Source: Ochromonas danica (taxonomy: Eukaryota > Sar > Chrysophyceae > Chromulinales > Chromulinaceae). From it: a stretch of DNA of 64,000 nt. The notes below the pieces were generated by a model. It saw only the letters and a list, made by a program, of their open reading frames with translations. It was not told the DNA's origin and made no database searches. This document shows positions 40,694 through 51,931 of this stretch, piece by piece; within the stretch, counting starts at the first letter, position 1, and each line of letters begins with the position of its first letter. The stretch is from positions 1 to 64,000 of the forward strand of contig VKHL01000049.1 in assembly GCA_015146655.1 (NCBI GenBank), written 5' to 3'. The translations under genes were made by a program, and so were the position numbers.

Positions 40694-42765
40694 ATGAAGG
40701 AGATCATTGAGCTGGGCTATCTACTACGAGGAGATGATGATCAACGAGAGAAATTGGACAAACGACGCTTGTCTTTAACATCAGCTATCAAGCAACAAGA
40801 AGGGCGAGTAAGCCTATTCTCTATCTCCCTTGGCATATCTCTTCTAACTAGGACTCATCAACTTGGTGTCTGTCTCATCTCAGTTCTTGCACGAACTTGA
40901 AGAGCGACAGAGGTTTATAGCGGAGTGCTCCTCTTCCTATGACCACCTGTCTTCTATTCGTGACTCAGTGGATGTAGCTTCGATATCGATTGCTAACTCT
41001 CAACACGGCTGCTTGGATGACAGCAGCCAAGTGGCTGCTGCTTGGGATGCTTGGGTCAAAGAAGCTGACCATATTAACGCTATCTGCCTGCAGCAATACA
41101 AAGGACTAATTCAAAGGAAGAGCAGTGGAGTGGACATCAATCATCTCGCTGGCATTGATGATTGTCTTGTGGACTTGAATGAACGTTTGGCTGAGTCTAA
41201 AGTTCTCTGTTGTCAAATAGAACTTGACCAAACCAATGCTACCAAGAGACTATGTGAACTACAAGAGCAACGACACGCTATTGCCTCTCAACTTCCTGCC
41301 TCTTTGCAGTATCATTCCGTACTGCATGATCGGTGGACAGCTAACATCACACAAAAGGTATCCGCCGAAGAAAAACTCTCTCATCTCAAAGCAGAGCAAG
41401 ATGCATGGCGTCAAGACTTGATAGAGATTAGAAACATCAACCAAGATCATCTTGAATCGGCTAGGAAATTCTATCTAGATCTTATTGTTCAGGAATATCT
41501 TGTTAGGGAAAAGATGAATGAAATGATGAGTACTTCCTTCCATCAGTCGGAGCATATTGAGGCGAAATCGGTGGTGATGAAGATAATGACTGAGAAGTTG
41601 AAACAGTGTGAGAATGATGCAGAAAATCTAAAGATGCTAACAGCAAAGGAAAAGGAAGAGTTTCGAACAGCGAAGACTCTTCTCAAGGAAATGATGGAAG
41701 AACAGAGATCTCTTCAGGTTCACGCGGCCGTTTGTGAATCAAATAGCTTTCGTGTAAAGTCAGAGCCATTATGCTTTGAAGCTGAGTGCTTGTATTCGCA
41801 GCTGGTTGAAGTCAGCGAGTCTATTCGTTGGTGGAAAATTGAGGCAAGTGCTGTGTTCCCAAGTTACTCGCTTGTTAATTACTGTATACTGATTTTCATT
41901 CATTAAATGCTGATTTGTAGTGTCGGAATAATGATGTCTGTCTTTTGGAGCGTAAAGAGCAATTGAATATGCTGAGTAATGACATCGTTTCGTTGACCTT
42001 CGCCTGGGATTGTTGGACACGTTCGAGAAATATTCAGATGCAAAATGTGGCGAATTGGTCAGTCCTTCTGGACCAAAAGATGCAAGCGGTAGATGAATAC
42101 AACGCACTGCTCATAAAATATCATGAGGCTATTATGATCGCCAGAAAGGTGAAGGCCATAGGCATATTCTCGTGCTATCAATTCGTTTTGAGCCACAGCG
42201 TTTTTGTTGATAGGATGTATCCATCGAATCATTGCATCGTGACACATTGCTTAGAGAATCGTTTGCGGCAGAGAGGGAAGCAGATATCACCATGAATCTA
42301 ATGAAGGAGAATCAACTATATGGACGTGCTGTTCGACAGTTGTCTGTCTTGTGTGATAGCTTTCTCTCTAAGAAGGATCATTTGGCTCAACTTGAAAGTG
42401 AAATTAGAACAAAAGCTGCAGCTGCTTTTGAAAGCCTGTTCCTGACAACATTGAGGTCCAAAGTAAGTTTGATGCATGCAGTGAAAGAAAGAAGTATTGG
42501 AATGGAGCTGAGCAGATTAGAGGATCTGCTTGTTGAAGAAGATGAAGCTTTTAAGAAAACACTCTCCGCGGTTTATTTCAGACTGAGCGAATTGAAGGTA
42601 TGGATATATTTATTAACCTATGTGGCTTTGCGGTCATGGGTGATCTTCTCTTTCTAGGCTGAACTGTTGAGTAATATCGAGAAAACAGCAAATTTAATCA
42701 CAACGGTTAGGAGCCCCAGCTCTGCAAAAAAGCATGATGGCTTATCTGGGTCCAAACGAAAATGA
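40694..42765 (+). CDS. Coiled-coil protein, unrecognised (five exons)
   Basis: Exons 40694-40807, 40884-41843, 41921-42148, 42214-42597 and 42658-42765 give 597 residues; every intron is phase 0. The second intron starts with GCAAGT and ends in TTGTAG, a GC-AG intron with an ideal AG/GCAAGT donor; the phase-0 exon border demands it. The product is mostly helical coiled coil (KEKEEFRTAKTLLKEMMEEQ, LSRLEDLLVEEDEAFKKTL) with a basic tail ending SGSKRK. No motif identifies a family. Its position after a HOOK-like gene may be chance. A role in a cytoskeletal or kinetochore assembly is possible but unsupported. Confidence 0.7.
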
Positions 42766-43054
42766 ATATGTTCTAAATAAGGGAGTGACTAACGAAAGTA
42801 AATGCTACTTACAATCTTTTACACGTTGTAATTATCACTAAGGCTATATTTGATTCGAGCTTGCTGTTGACTGTTCATGTTCGAGAGAGCACAGCTATGG
42901 GAGAAAAATTTCAGACTTTTGCTACTCTAACGGTGCTTTATCGAACAACAGCATGAACGATAAAAGAGATCTGCCCACCCGCCTGTGGGCTGACTGTAAA
43001 ACACGAATACCCCAATACATCAAACCTCTTCCCACAAGTTGGGTAATTTCTCTT
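42766..43054. other. Convergent intergenic region
   Basis: Holds the 3' flanks of the coiled-coil gene (plus) and the permease gene (minus). Nothing else was seen. Confidence 0.35.
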
Positions 43055-44960
43055 CTACGCTTGCATGGAATGAAAACCAGTGGTTAGATCCATTGGTAAG
43101 CGATCTATGAGGGAGTTGTTGCGACCTCGTATGCCTGTGACAGTCAAATTAACTGGATGATGTCGATCTTGCTGTTCTGGGCCATGATCCTCCTCAACAC
43201 TAGACTCTACTGGATCACTTGTTGGAGGACTTATCTCTCCATCGTTCTCTATCGCACCTTCCCGGGCATGAACTTCATTATGTACACTACCAATCTTATT
43301 CATCTCCATATCTCCGCCCATTCCATTTTCACCACTTGCACCACCCGGATCACTACCTTCTTCTACACCTTCAGACAAAGTAGAAGAGCTCCCACGAGCA
43401 CGTTGGTATTTTCCAGGACGAAATGTAGCCAAAACATTTTGATATGTAACGCCATGTTGCCAAAGTCGCAGTACGACAACTTTTGATTTGCTCCAGAGAT
43501 CTCCCGAAACCAATCCAATTGAAATGAAGAGAACATAGCCAAAGCCAACTCCACAAAGAATAGAGTACGTGAAAGGAATGAGCAACAATACAAAAAAGGC
43601 TGGTACAGCTTCAGCAGGAAGTTGCCAATTGATACGGGAAGTATTCATAAACAAGACTAACCCTACAATGATTAGCAATGGAGAGGTACCCGCTGCAGGG
43701 ACTGCAGAGAAGATAGGTGCGAAAAACAGAGAAACAAGAAAGAGTAAACCACAAACAAGTGTACTCAAGCCTGTACGAGCACCAGCTTTGATTCCTCCAG
43801 CTGTTTCAGGAGACAAGAGAATAGGAGGACCACTGAGATAACCCGAGAGAATAGTAGCCAGACCACAAACGATGAATAACCAATTTCCTCGTGGTATAGC
43901 ATCTTCTTGAGCACCTGTGAGATGTGCTAAATCACTTAAAGTACGAGCAATTCCATTAAGAACGAGAAGATCTAAGAAAATGAGGTTCAGTAACAACCAT
44001 CCCACTCCACTGTTCAATGACATCTCAGTTTGCCAGTGAAAAGATGGATGTGCTGCAACAGCTGGTGGCCAAGCATTTTCTACCCACCACCAAGCAAACG
44101 TGCCAAAGAACAAGCCAGATAGAAAAGCTACTCGCGATTGGCGGTGCATAGCCCATGCTATGAGCACTGTACTCATTACAGCTATGACTATAGCAGGAGT
44201 AATGGGACCCATTTCCACAATTGTGAATTTCCCAGGAACAACTAAATCCTATCAGATCCAGGGGGAAAAGGTAGGACGTGTCTCAGTCAGAGGAATACGA
44301 AGGAAGGGTAAGAGAATATAAGCAACTAACCAACTCAATAGCCCCTGCCAAAGCTGTGATGAGTCCAATACCCACAGCAGTAGAAGCTTGAATACAATCA
44401 GGAATGAGAAACGAGACAAGAGCTAGCAGAGGTCTACAGATCCCAACCACCAGGAGGAAGGCTCCTGAGAGGATGACAGCACCTTCTCCCTGCTGCTCAC
44501 CAATCTGCTGCAAAGCAACAGAGAGATAGATAGAGACTGCTGTAGGAGGAGCTACAATGAAAGGAAGATTTGTGATGTAACTACACCCCCCATAGAAGAA
44601 CAAGAAATGAGGAAAAGTGGAACAGCACAGAGTGGATAGATGACTTTACCTTGACAACAAACAGCCAAAGGCTGTGGCTATCGCAGTGGCATTAATAGAT
44701 GATGTCTTGTCATATCCTGCTGCACTGAGTTGATTAGGGATGACAGGGAGTATATAGAGGCAGGAGATGAAGTGAATATAGCCACTGAAGATCTCCGCCT
44801 CGATTGTAGACTTCCGTTGATCAATTTCAAAGGCATCAATCAGCCATGCTCGAGAGTAAGCATAGTAAAGACGGTATTTCACATGGAGGAAGGTCTGCCA
44901 GTCTAGGGGGGTAAGAGTAGTCGCCATGCTTTGTCCTCCTTCCTGTTCTTGACTTGCCAT
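43055..44960 (-). CDS. AZG-type (NCS2) purine permease
   Basis: Three minus-strand exons (44960-44650, 44580-44331, 44248-43055) join in phases 2 and 0 to give 584 residues. Many hydrophobic segments are present. Family signatures are the NLPFIVAPPTAVS segment (N-PF--APG region of AzgA/AZG), GLITALAGAIEL, and SPETAGGIKAGARTGLSTLVCG, the ESxAGI--G-RTGL-xLV motif that forms the substrate site. AZG proteins import adenine, guanine and analogues with protons across the plasma membrane. A long acidic C-terminal tail (about 110 residues) is extra. The N-terminal cytoplasmic helix and DQRKSTIEAEIFSGY resemble the ARKT-TKEL--G start of plant AZG1. It is divergent from the gene at 45180. Confidence 0.85.
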
Positions 44961-45023
44961 GTTACGGTTGTGTTGTTCAAACCAGCAGGCCAACCTCCTG
45001 GGCCAACAATCGCGTTTTTATTT

Positions 45024-45100
45024 CCATGGAATTGTATGTGGAATGTATATGGAATGTATGTGGTGTGTGGAATGGTGTGTGGAATGGCGTGTGGAATGTC
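45024..45100. promoter_or_regulatory. Array of TGGAATG words in a divergent promoter
   Basis: GTGGAATGT or close variants occur about five times between the AZG permease (minus) and the unknown gene at 45180 (plus). The same words in reverse orientation occur at 52648-52722. Confidence 0.5.
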
Positions 45101-45179
45101 CAAATATCACACTGATTGAGATCAATTGAGAAGATTCTCTTGTGTGCTCTCTGTGTTCACTCACATTTCTATAGGAAAA

Positions 45180-46106
45180 ATGATCTCGTTATTGTGGGAT
45201 GTATCTTCGACTTTTTATTTCTTTTATGGACTCTCTGTCTGCCTCTATTTGTTGATTTTATTCACTAGCAAGAAGAAGACGATCTTTGCTGGCCCCATCA
45301 AACCCTTCCTGCCATCCTCCTCCTCCTCCTCCTCCTCCTCCTCATCTGCCTCCTCCTCCGCTGCTCCTTCGAAAGAACAAGTTCCACAGCGGAGGCTGTA
45401 CATGAACATCTTCTTCCTGGACCGCAAGGAACTCATTCGCAATATCATCCGCTCCAAGGTGCCTAAGAGTCGCCCGTTTGTTCGTGCTTTGGCTAAGCGT
45501 GCAGCTGTGGCACTCTTAGAGAAGGGTATTGTGGAGCGTGTGGGTTCTTCTTTATGCCAGATTGTGCCCGACCGCCTTTCGCCGTTAGGCATTCAGTGCC
45601 AATGCTCCATTGCCTACACAGAGAAAGCCTTCTTATGCCTGGAGCTGAGCTTGGTCAACTTGAATCTAAGCCAGCTTCTCACCTACTCTATGGGGACTGC
45701 ACGTGCTAGTGCTGTTTTGTCATTCCTGGAGCGATACTCTCTGCCAGCAATCAATGAGACCTTGTCTCGCTGGGCCTTGTCCTTCATGTCAGAGCGTCTT
45801 TTAGCCATGCTTCCCGCACAAACACGTGACAAACTATACAATAAAATGAATGCAGAAGTGGAGATCTTACTTTGCACTGAAGAAGAACAGGGACCTTTTC
45901 TCATTCAGACTATTCATCAGATCCAAGAATCCTCATCTGCTTCATCATCCTCTGCGCCATCATCAACTCCCAGTGGACCAACAACAACAAGCGCTGCTGG
46001 AGCTTCTGGGTCATCCCAATCATCTGTCCCTATTGGGACTACTTCCAGCTCTACTGTGCCCTTATCACCTTCGTCAACCACACCAACACCTCCTGCAACA
46101 CATTAA
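45180..46106 (+). CDS. Unknown protein with N-terminal membrane anchor
   Basis: The single exon encodes 308 residues from the ATG at 45180. A hydrophobic stretch (FYFFYGLSVCLYLLILF) near residues 12-28 is followed by Lys, so a single-pass anchor or signal anchor is likely. After a poly-Ser linker comes a 180-residue domain (RKELIRNIIRSKVPKSRPFV through TRDKLYNKMNAEVEILL) that I do not recognise; it has alternating hydrophobic patterns but no catalytic motif. The C-terminus is Ser/Thr/Pro-rich. It could face the cytosol from the ER or another membrane. No function is assigned. Confidence 0.65.
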   Translation: MISLLWDVSSTFYFFYGLSVCLYLLILFTSKKKTIFAGPIKPFLPSSSSSSSSSSSASSSAAPSKEQVPQRRLYMNIFFLDRKELIRNIIRSKVPKSRPFVRALAKRAAVALLEKGIVERVGSSLCQIVPDRLSPLGIQCQCSIAYTEKAFLCLELSLVNLNLSQLLTYSMGTARASAVLSFLERYSLPAINETLSRWALSFMSERLLAMLPAQTRDKLYNKMNAEVEILLCTEEEQGPFLIQTIHQIQESSSASSSSAPSSTPSGPTTTSAAGASGSSQSSVPIGTTSSSTVPLSPSSTTPTPPATH

Positions 46107-46439
46107 ATGTATAACCACCTTCTAATGTGTGTAAATTGTACGATCAAATGAAAAGTAATAGAATTCCTTAATTTACTATAGTAGCATCAAGAAATTACTG
46201 TAATTCGTTCCATATAGAAGAGAAGTGAGGGGTAGGGAAGGTGGAAGAGGGACCGGAGACCACACACAATTACGCAGTAAGAAGACAAGCAGGGCGACTG
46301 AAAGAGAGAGTATCTTTCATTCATCTCTCTCATTCACTCACTCAACTGCTTTTTCATCGCTTCAATATTCGTCACACAGTATATTTGGACAGGGTAGGAA
46401 GTGTTTGGCTTCAAGCCTCATCTTGTTATTGTCAGTCAT
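46107..46439. other. Convergent intergenic region
   Basis: 3' flanks of the anchor-protein gene and the kinase gene; no further feature was recognised. Confidence 0.35.
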
Positions 46440-48666
46440 CTATTTCTCCAAGTCAGGCATCCAGTCACTTGCTGCTGGCAGCTCTTCTTCATCAAATTTG
46501 TCGAAGTTGGTCACATCATCACGACTGGCAACGCTTGGGATATAGGGAGCTTTAGCTTCGCCATTTTCAATACCAACCCAATCAAAAGAAGAAAACCACT
46601 TGTGTTTGACCACAGCCGCGGTCCCTCCGCGGGTGTTACCCAATCGCTTGGCTTGCTGGGAGCGCAGCAATTTTTTGATCAAATCAGACAGATTGCGAGT
46701 GAAAAAGGTTGGGATGACAGGGTTGCCAGATAGAATCTTCTCGTAGACCTCCATAGGATCCTCTGCGTAGAAAGGAGGAGCACCCACCACCATCTCGTAG
46801 ATGAGTACTCCCAACGCCCAGTAGTCAACCGCCAGATCATGTCCTTCGTTGAGAATAATCTCAGGAGCAAGATAGTCAGGTGTACCACAAAGTGTCCATG
46901 TCTTGCCACTGAGGAGTTGCTTGGCTAATCCAAAATCGACCAACTTGACGTAACCCTTGTTATCCATGACGAGGTTCTCTGGCTTCAGATCGCGATACGC
47001 GATCTTCTTTGCATGAATTGTCGAGAAGGCATAGACGACAGTGGCTGCATAGAAACGAGCAGCTTGCTCAGATAGCTTGCCGCGTGCTCGTAAGTGAGTG
47101 AATAATTCACCACCTTGCAATAACTCCAGAACAAAATATATATTGTACTTGTCTTGCAAGGCAATGAAAAGTTTACAGATATATGGATGATTCACCTTCC
47201 TCATGACACGCATTTCATTGAGAACATGTTCTTGGAGGCCAGACTCAACAATAGATCGCTTTGATTGACATTTCAAAGCAAAGTATTGATCTGTCTTGGG
47301 TAAACGACAGAGTTTAACCCGACCAAATGCTCCACAACCAACAGTAGCTTTAATTTCAAGATCAGTTAAAGCAATATTGAGAAGGAAAGACTCCTTCTCA
47401 GGTGCCTCGGCCATAATTGGTAGAGCAACCGAGGCAGTGGTTTGCATGCTGCCTGTTGATGCCTTGCCATCCCCATTCAACAGTTCCTCCAGTGTTCCCA
47501 GCATGTCAATAAAATCATCACGACCAAGTGTCAAGCAAATAACACGTGTTTCAGCGATACAAGAGGCTTGACGTACATCCTCTCGTAAAAGCGCCTTCTC
47601 TCCGAAATATCCGCCTTGTGTGAGCACTGCCAACTTCTTCTCTTTTCCATCTTCCTCTGCACGGAAAACTCCAACGCTGCCTTCAGCGATAATATAAAAA
47701 TGATCACCACTATTTCCTTGGCGAATAATAACCTCGCCAGCTTCAAAGGTCTCTCTTTCCAGAGAGACTGTCATTTTCTCGAGATCTGCTTCAGTCATCA
47801 CGTCAACCAAACGCTTTCCCATGATTTCTACTTGGCGCAGGAACTCCATGTATTGCTTATTACGCAAGAATTTATAATAAACAAGAATCGAACGATAGGA
47901 GTGACGATCGATCTCCCAGAGAACGCATTCCCCTACAGTCTTGATGGAAGCAGCTCTGGGGGTGTTATACATCAATGCTAGCTCGCCAAAAGACATACCA
48001 GCAGTTAACGCATTACCTACTTTATTTTGTTCACCATCGGCACCACGAACAAAGATGTCCAAAGTGCCCGTCTGAACAACATAAAAGTGATCGCCGCTTT
48101 CACCTTGTTTGATGACGAAGAAATCAGGTCCAACAGTTCGCGATTCAAAAGCATCCACGATAGCGAGTTGCTCTTCTAACGCGTAAGAAGAAAATAAAAT
48201 ATTTGATTGAACAATAGATAATAATAGATCTTTGATTTGCTTCGACTTCGGGATGACCTTAGGTACGTAATTCGAAGAGCCTTTTATCTGTTCTCCACGG
48301 TCCAACACAGCCTCACGTTTCTTAGGGCTTGTTTTGCCGCCATTTTGCTTTTTCATATCCTCTATAACATTCAATGACTGCAGTTAAGCGACCTCATCTG
48401 AAAACAGAGCAAACTACCACATTACTTACGACGTAATTGCTCCTGAAAATCGCGTGCCAACTTGCGAAGATTACGAATCTCAGCTTTGGCTTGTTCAAGG
48501 TCCTAAATACGCCACAAGAAAAGAGTTTAAGAAAAGGAATATATGCTAAGAAAAGAAAGAAGCAGCGAGAAAGGTAGACCTTGATATCTGAGGCATCTGC
48601 AGGCTTGCCCACAAGCATATGGGCAACAGTTGATCTTGCGCTGTCAGCTGAAGCTCCTGATCCCAT
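46440..48666 (-). CDS. PKG-like cyclic-nucleotide-dependent protein kinase
   Basis: Exons 48666-48580, 48502-48430 and 48361-46440 give 693 residues starting MGSGAS, an N-myristoylation signal. A short leucine-zipper-like helix precedes two cyclic-nucleotide domains with phosphate-binding cassettes FGELALMYNTPRAA (about 178-191) and FGEKALLREDVRQA (about 306-319). The AGC kinase follows: GCGAFGRV loop, ALK Lys (about 417), YRDLKPEN (about 509), DFG (about 529), GTPDYLAPE, and an AGC tail ending at residue 693. This single-chain layout is that of cGMP-dependent kinase. The Thr that gives cGMP selectivity in animal PKG cassettes is Ala and Gln here, so the ligand may differ. Two in-phase candidate exons upstream (48705-48943) could extend the protein. 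Confidence 0.88.
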
Positions 48667-48943
48667 GGTAATAATTGAATCAGAAGTTAATTGGTAAAAG
48701 ATATGCTAATTGGTGAAGTCCTTGTCGTGTTATTTCGAAGGTTCTCACAAGGTTCGATTAATGAGCCGTTGGCTTTTACCTGAGATACAAAAGAAGAACC
48801 CATTCCATATAAAGACAAATTCCATGCTGAATCACTAGGAATTCCTAAACAGTTAGAGAAAGCAAAGAAAGCTCACCTTTACTAGTTGATGAAAGATCCA
48901 AAGATGCAGCAGAGATGATGTCAAGCAAGTCGTCCCAATTCAT
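48667..48943 (-). other. Candidate upstream exons of the PKG-like kinase
   Basis: On the minus strand, ATG at 48943 opens 67 bp ending in a GTGAGC donor at 48877. A 65-bp exon follows (48844-48780, YGMGSSFVSQ at its end, GTAAAA donor), then an acceptor at 48706 reads through 13 codons into the MGSGAS start. All phases agree, giving a 750-residue form. The first intron would be only 32 bp, so this is provisional. It could instead be a separate short gene or 5' UTR exons. Confidence 0.4.
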
Positions 48944-49054
48944 CCTGTGTCGATAACCACAACAGCAGCTGCGCGACCCGCTCCTGCCTCTGCGCGGTTA
49001 GGCGACCGTTACAAGCCCCGCGTGAAACGGCTACTTTCCACAACGAAAAACGCG

Positions 49055-49131
<77 letters not shown>

Positions 49132-49205
49132 CGACACGAAAAACAACAATAAACAAGTGACTGCTCACTTACTGACTTGCCATGTTTGCTCTTGTCTTAT
49201 CCCAG
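48944..49205. other. Intergenic with (AAC)n
   Basis: Mostly microsatellite and flanks. A stretch ending in the Asn/Thr/Gln-coding repeat is open but has no ATG and no similarity I recognise. Confidence 0.4.
49055..49131. repeat. (AAC)n microsatellite
   Basis: About 25 perfect AAC units, the same motif (in complement) as the intron repeat at 5779-5960. Confidence 0.95.
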
Positions 49206-49550
49206 CGGATTGAGTCAAGAGAGAGTCCTTGAGGTTGCTGAGAAGCATGGTGTCCCTTTGCTTGAAGGAAAATGTCGTGACCCTTTCGCTGATGGGTCGG
49301 AAGGCGTTTGCGGTGAAACACTTGGAGCCCATCCTCTCGCACAAGGTAATTTCAGTTTTTGTTTGATTTCATGTTGTTGTTCGAGCATCTCTTTACCTTC
49401 AAGCATGATTCTAATTTCTATTTTATTGGCAGATGCTCATACCGGCAACCAGGATAATGATAGTATGAGGATTACTCCTGCTGTTGTCTATGCTATTGCA
49501 CTAGAACAATATCTTGCTACTGTGACAGCAGCATTTGGTAAAGTCAACTA
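49206..49550 (+). pseudogene. Unrecognised two-exon open frame, possibly a gene fragment
   Basis: After an acceptor-like CTTATCCCAG, a frame reads GLSQERVLEVAEKHGVPLLE, then CRDPFADGSEGVCGETLG, reaches a GTAATT donor near 49345, and resumes after TTGGCAG near 49433 with DAHTGNQDNDSM and RITPAVVYAIALEQYLATV before a stop at 49548-49550. Phases match, but no start codon is seen upstream. Short protein-like bits continue to about 49860 in other frames (for example AEAHKILVQPLAD). I cannot name the family. A decayed gene is the best reading. Confidence 0.3.
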
Positions 49551-49890
49551 GATCAAGTTCGTTCATTGTTATTTAATACACTTGTAGTATTGAAACTATT
49601 GATCGTTATTTAAATGGTCATTTTGCAAGTTGTAGAAATGTCACTTTCTCTACTACAAGTTCTACATTATACGCTAGTCTTGACTTTAAAAAAGCTGATA
49701 AGACTCTATTAAACTATTCTCAACAGAGTCCACTTACACCCTGTTAAGGCTGTTAAAACTAAGGTATCAAAGACAGGCGATGACTCGTCTACTCTTCTAT
49801 TATTATGTTTTGGTGGCAGTGCCAGTATGCAGAAGCCCATAAGATTCTTGTCCAACCTCTAGCTGATTGATTAAAACGAATGACTGTATT

Positions 49891-50436
49891 TCATGGACGC
49901 TTCTTCTTAACGTCTTTCTCCTTTTTCACCTTCTGTACGCTAGAGTCCATTCCTTCTACTTCATCACTACTTGCACACAGCTTACCCACTTTACCTTTTA
50001 CAGGAATAGCATGAACTTCAGTCATGATCTTAGCTCGAGCAGCAAAGTCTTCATAGCTATCCATGAAAAGCTCTCCTGCCTCATCATTCGAAGAAGGGAC
50101 TCAGGGAAGGGAACAATGAGAAGGCATTTAATCACTTGTAGGATATGTTTAATTGTGACACTAGAGTTCCAATCTCTCTTCAATGTGTTGACACAGATGT
50201 CACCATTGTTAGCAATATTCGGGTGATAGATTTTAGTGAGGAAGTAGCCCTTAGGAGGAGAGTTAGGATAGTCTTCTGATAAGACTAGTTTCATCCGGAA
50301 ACGACCACCATAGAAAGGTGTTTCTTCAGGTCCATCAATGAAAGCATGGATCTCTGAGACGGAGGAGGAATCCTCACTTGCAATTATATACCACACCTTC
50401 TGGAGGAAATCGAACAAGTTCACGAAGCTCACCCAT
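49891..50436 (-). pseudogene. UBE2S: UBE2S-like ubiquitin-conjugating enzyme with two frame breaks
   Basis: The minus strand encodes a clear E2 of the UBE2S type: [14 protein letters not shown], then [36 protein letters not shown], and the active-site segment [14 protein letters not shown] with catalytic Cys, then [17 protein letters not shown] further frame gives [20 protein letters not shown] and a Lys-rich tail ending KKKRP. UBE2S extends K11-linked ubiquitin chains for the APC/C. The frame shifts once near 50376 (after YNCK) and again near 50100 (after PESLL), so no single open frame spans it. No splice sites explain the shifts. It is either a recent pseudogene or a gene with two sequence errors; the preserved tail favours recent loss or error. 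Confidence 0.8.
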
Positions 50437-50717
50437 TAATCAAGAGCAAGATAATTTGAGGTAAATTGGGGCTTTTCCCTGTTTATCCATGTATCAACAA
50501 CTTTCGCCATTTGTCGCCGCACTCCTCATAAACGTGGATTGGGAAGTTAACCACTTGAAAAACGCTCTTCATACGCCACATGGCCGCACCATATGTCCTA
50601 CGCCATGGCCTAAAACCACTCTGACTGCCGAGCACAACAACAATAATTAGTCCAGCACCTTTCGCCTTCCTTTTGTCTTCCCATCTCATCTCTGTGGCCC
50701 AGTCTAGGTATATCAAA

Positions 50718-51881
50718 ATGGCCACAGCCGTCCCTTCCTCAGCAGATACTAAAGAACTATATGCGTTAGTTCAACAACTTATCCTTCCTGAGCAGGTAGG
50801 CAATTTCAATCAATTCTATCCTATCCTATCCTCACCACATGATATATGATGAAATATTAATAAATTATTACAAATAATATGGATGATTGGATGCAGAGAG
50901 AAAATGCTCTGGTAGAACTTAGTAAACGACGAGAAAGTTTCCCTGACCTTGCGCCCGTCTTGTGGCACTCGTTTGGGTCCATTACAGCGTTACTACAAGA
51001 GATCATTTCTATCTACCCGGCACTCTCTCCACCTACACTCACTTCACCTGCAAGTAATCGTGTTTGTAATGCTCTCGCTCTTTTACAGTGTGTCGCCTCT
51101 CATTCTGAGACGAAATTGAAGCTGATTAGTAGTAAGTACATGTTATATTGTATTGTATTTGTGTTGTTTTTTTCAAAATAACACACATGATCTCTCTCTC
51201 TCTTTCTCTCCTTGTCTATGTCTAGCTCAAATCCCATTGTATCTATATCCATTCCTCAATACAGTCTCACGTCATCGTCCTTTTGAATATCTTCGGTTAA
51301 CTTCCTTGGGAGTGATTGGAGCTTTGGTCAAGGTAGATGACCCAGAGATTGTAGGCTTCCTCTTAGAAACTGAGATTATTCCTCTCTGTTTGCGGATTAT
51401 GGAAACGGGTACAGAACTTTCCAAGACAGTAGCGACGTTTATTGTTCAGAAGATCCTCTTAGATGAAGCAGGTTTGACTTACATCTGCGCGACAGCTGAG
51501 CGCTTCTATGCGGTCTCTTCGGTCTTGTCCTCCATGGTCACTAAGCTGATGGAATCTCCTTCTGCTCGTCTACTCAAGCATATTGTACGATGCTATCTAC
51601 GTCTTTCTGATAATGCACGTGCAAGAGATGCCTTGAAACAATGTCTACCCGAAGCATTAAAAGATCAGACTTTTGCAGCGACTTTAGCCTCAGAAGATTC
51701 CGTGCAGCGCTGGCTTGCCCTCCTGCTCAAGAACCTTGCCATCGACTCTGCCAGTTCTGCCAATCTTGCTCAGTCCACACCTGCACCTGGGATGACTTCA
51801 ACTCCTCAAACGAAGTTGGTAGGAGGCACGGGGGCGACTCTACCCCCAGCAGCGTCAGGGCCTTGGCAGCAGCAAGCCTAG
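50718..51881 (+). CDS. CNOT9: CNOT9/RCD1, CCR4-NOT complex subunit
   Basis: Exons 50718-50795, 50897-51131 and 51226-51881 splice in phases 0 and 1 to give 322 residues. The protein follows human CNOT9 almost throughout: [109 protein letters not shown]. The armadillo-like fold binds Trp-containing silencing factors and CNOT1 in the main mRNA deadenylase complex. A Pro/Ala/Thr-rich tail of about 45 residues is extra. It is divergent from the UBE2S-like locus, with starts about 280 bp apart. Confidence 0.96.
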
Positions 51882-51931
51882 ATAGCACTGTGTTGTCCTA
51901 ATCTTAAACCATACCCATGAGATTAGAGGAG

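Noticed and set aside
48947-49213. Asn-tract protein ahead of the kinase gene
   Set aside because: The frame has no ATG start and consists mainly of the AAC microsatellite; no splice pattern links it to a recognisable protein.
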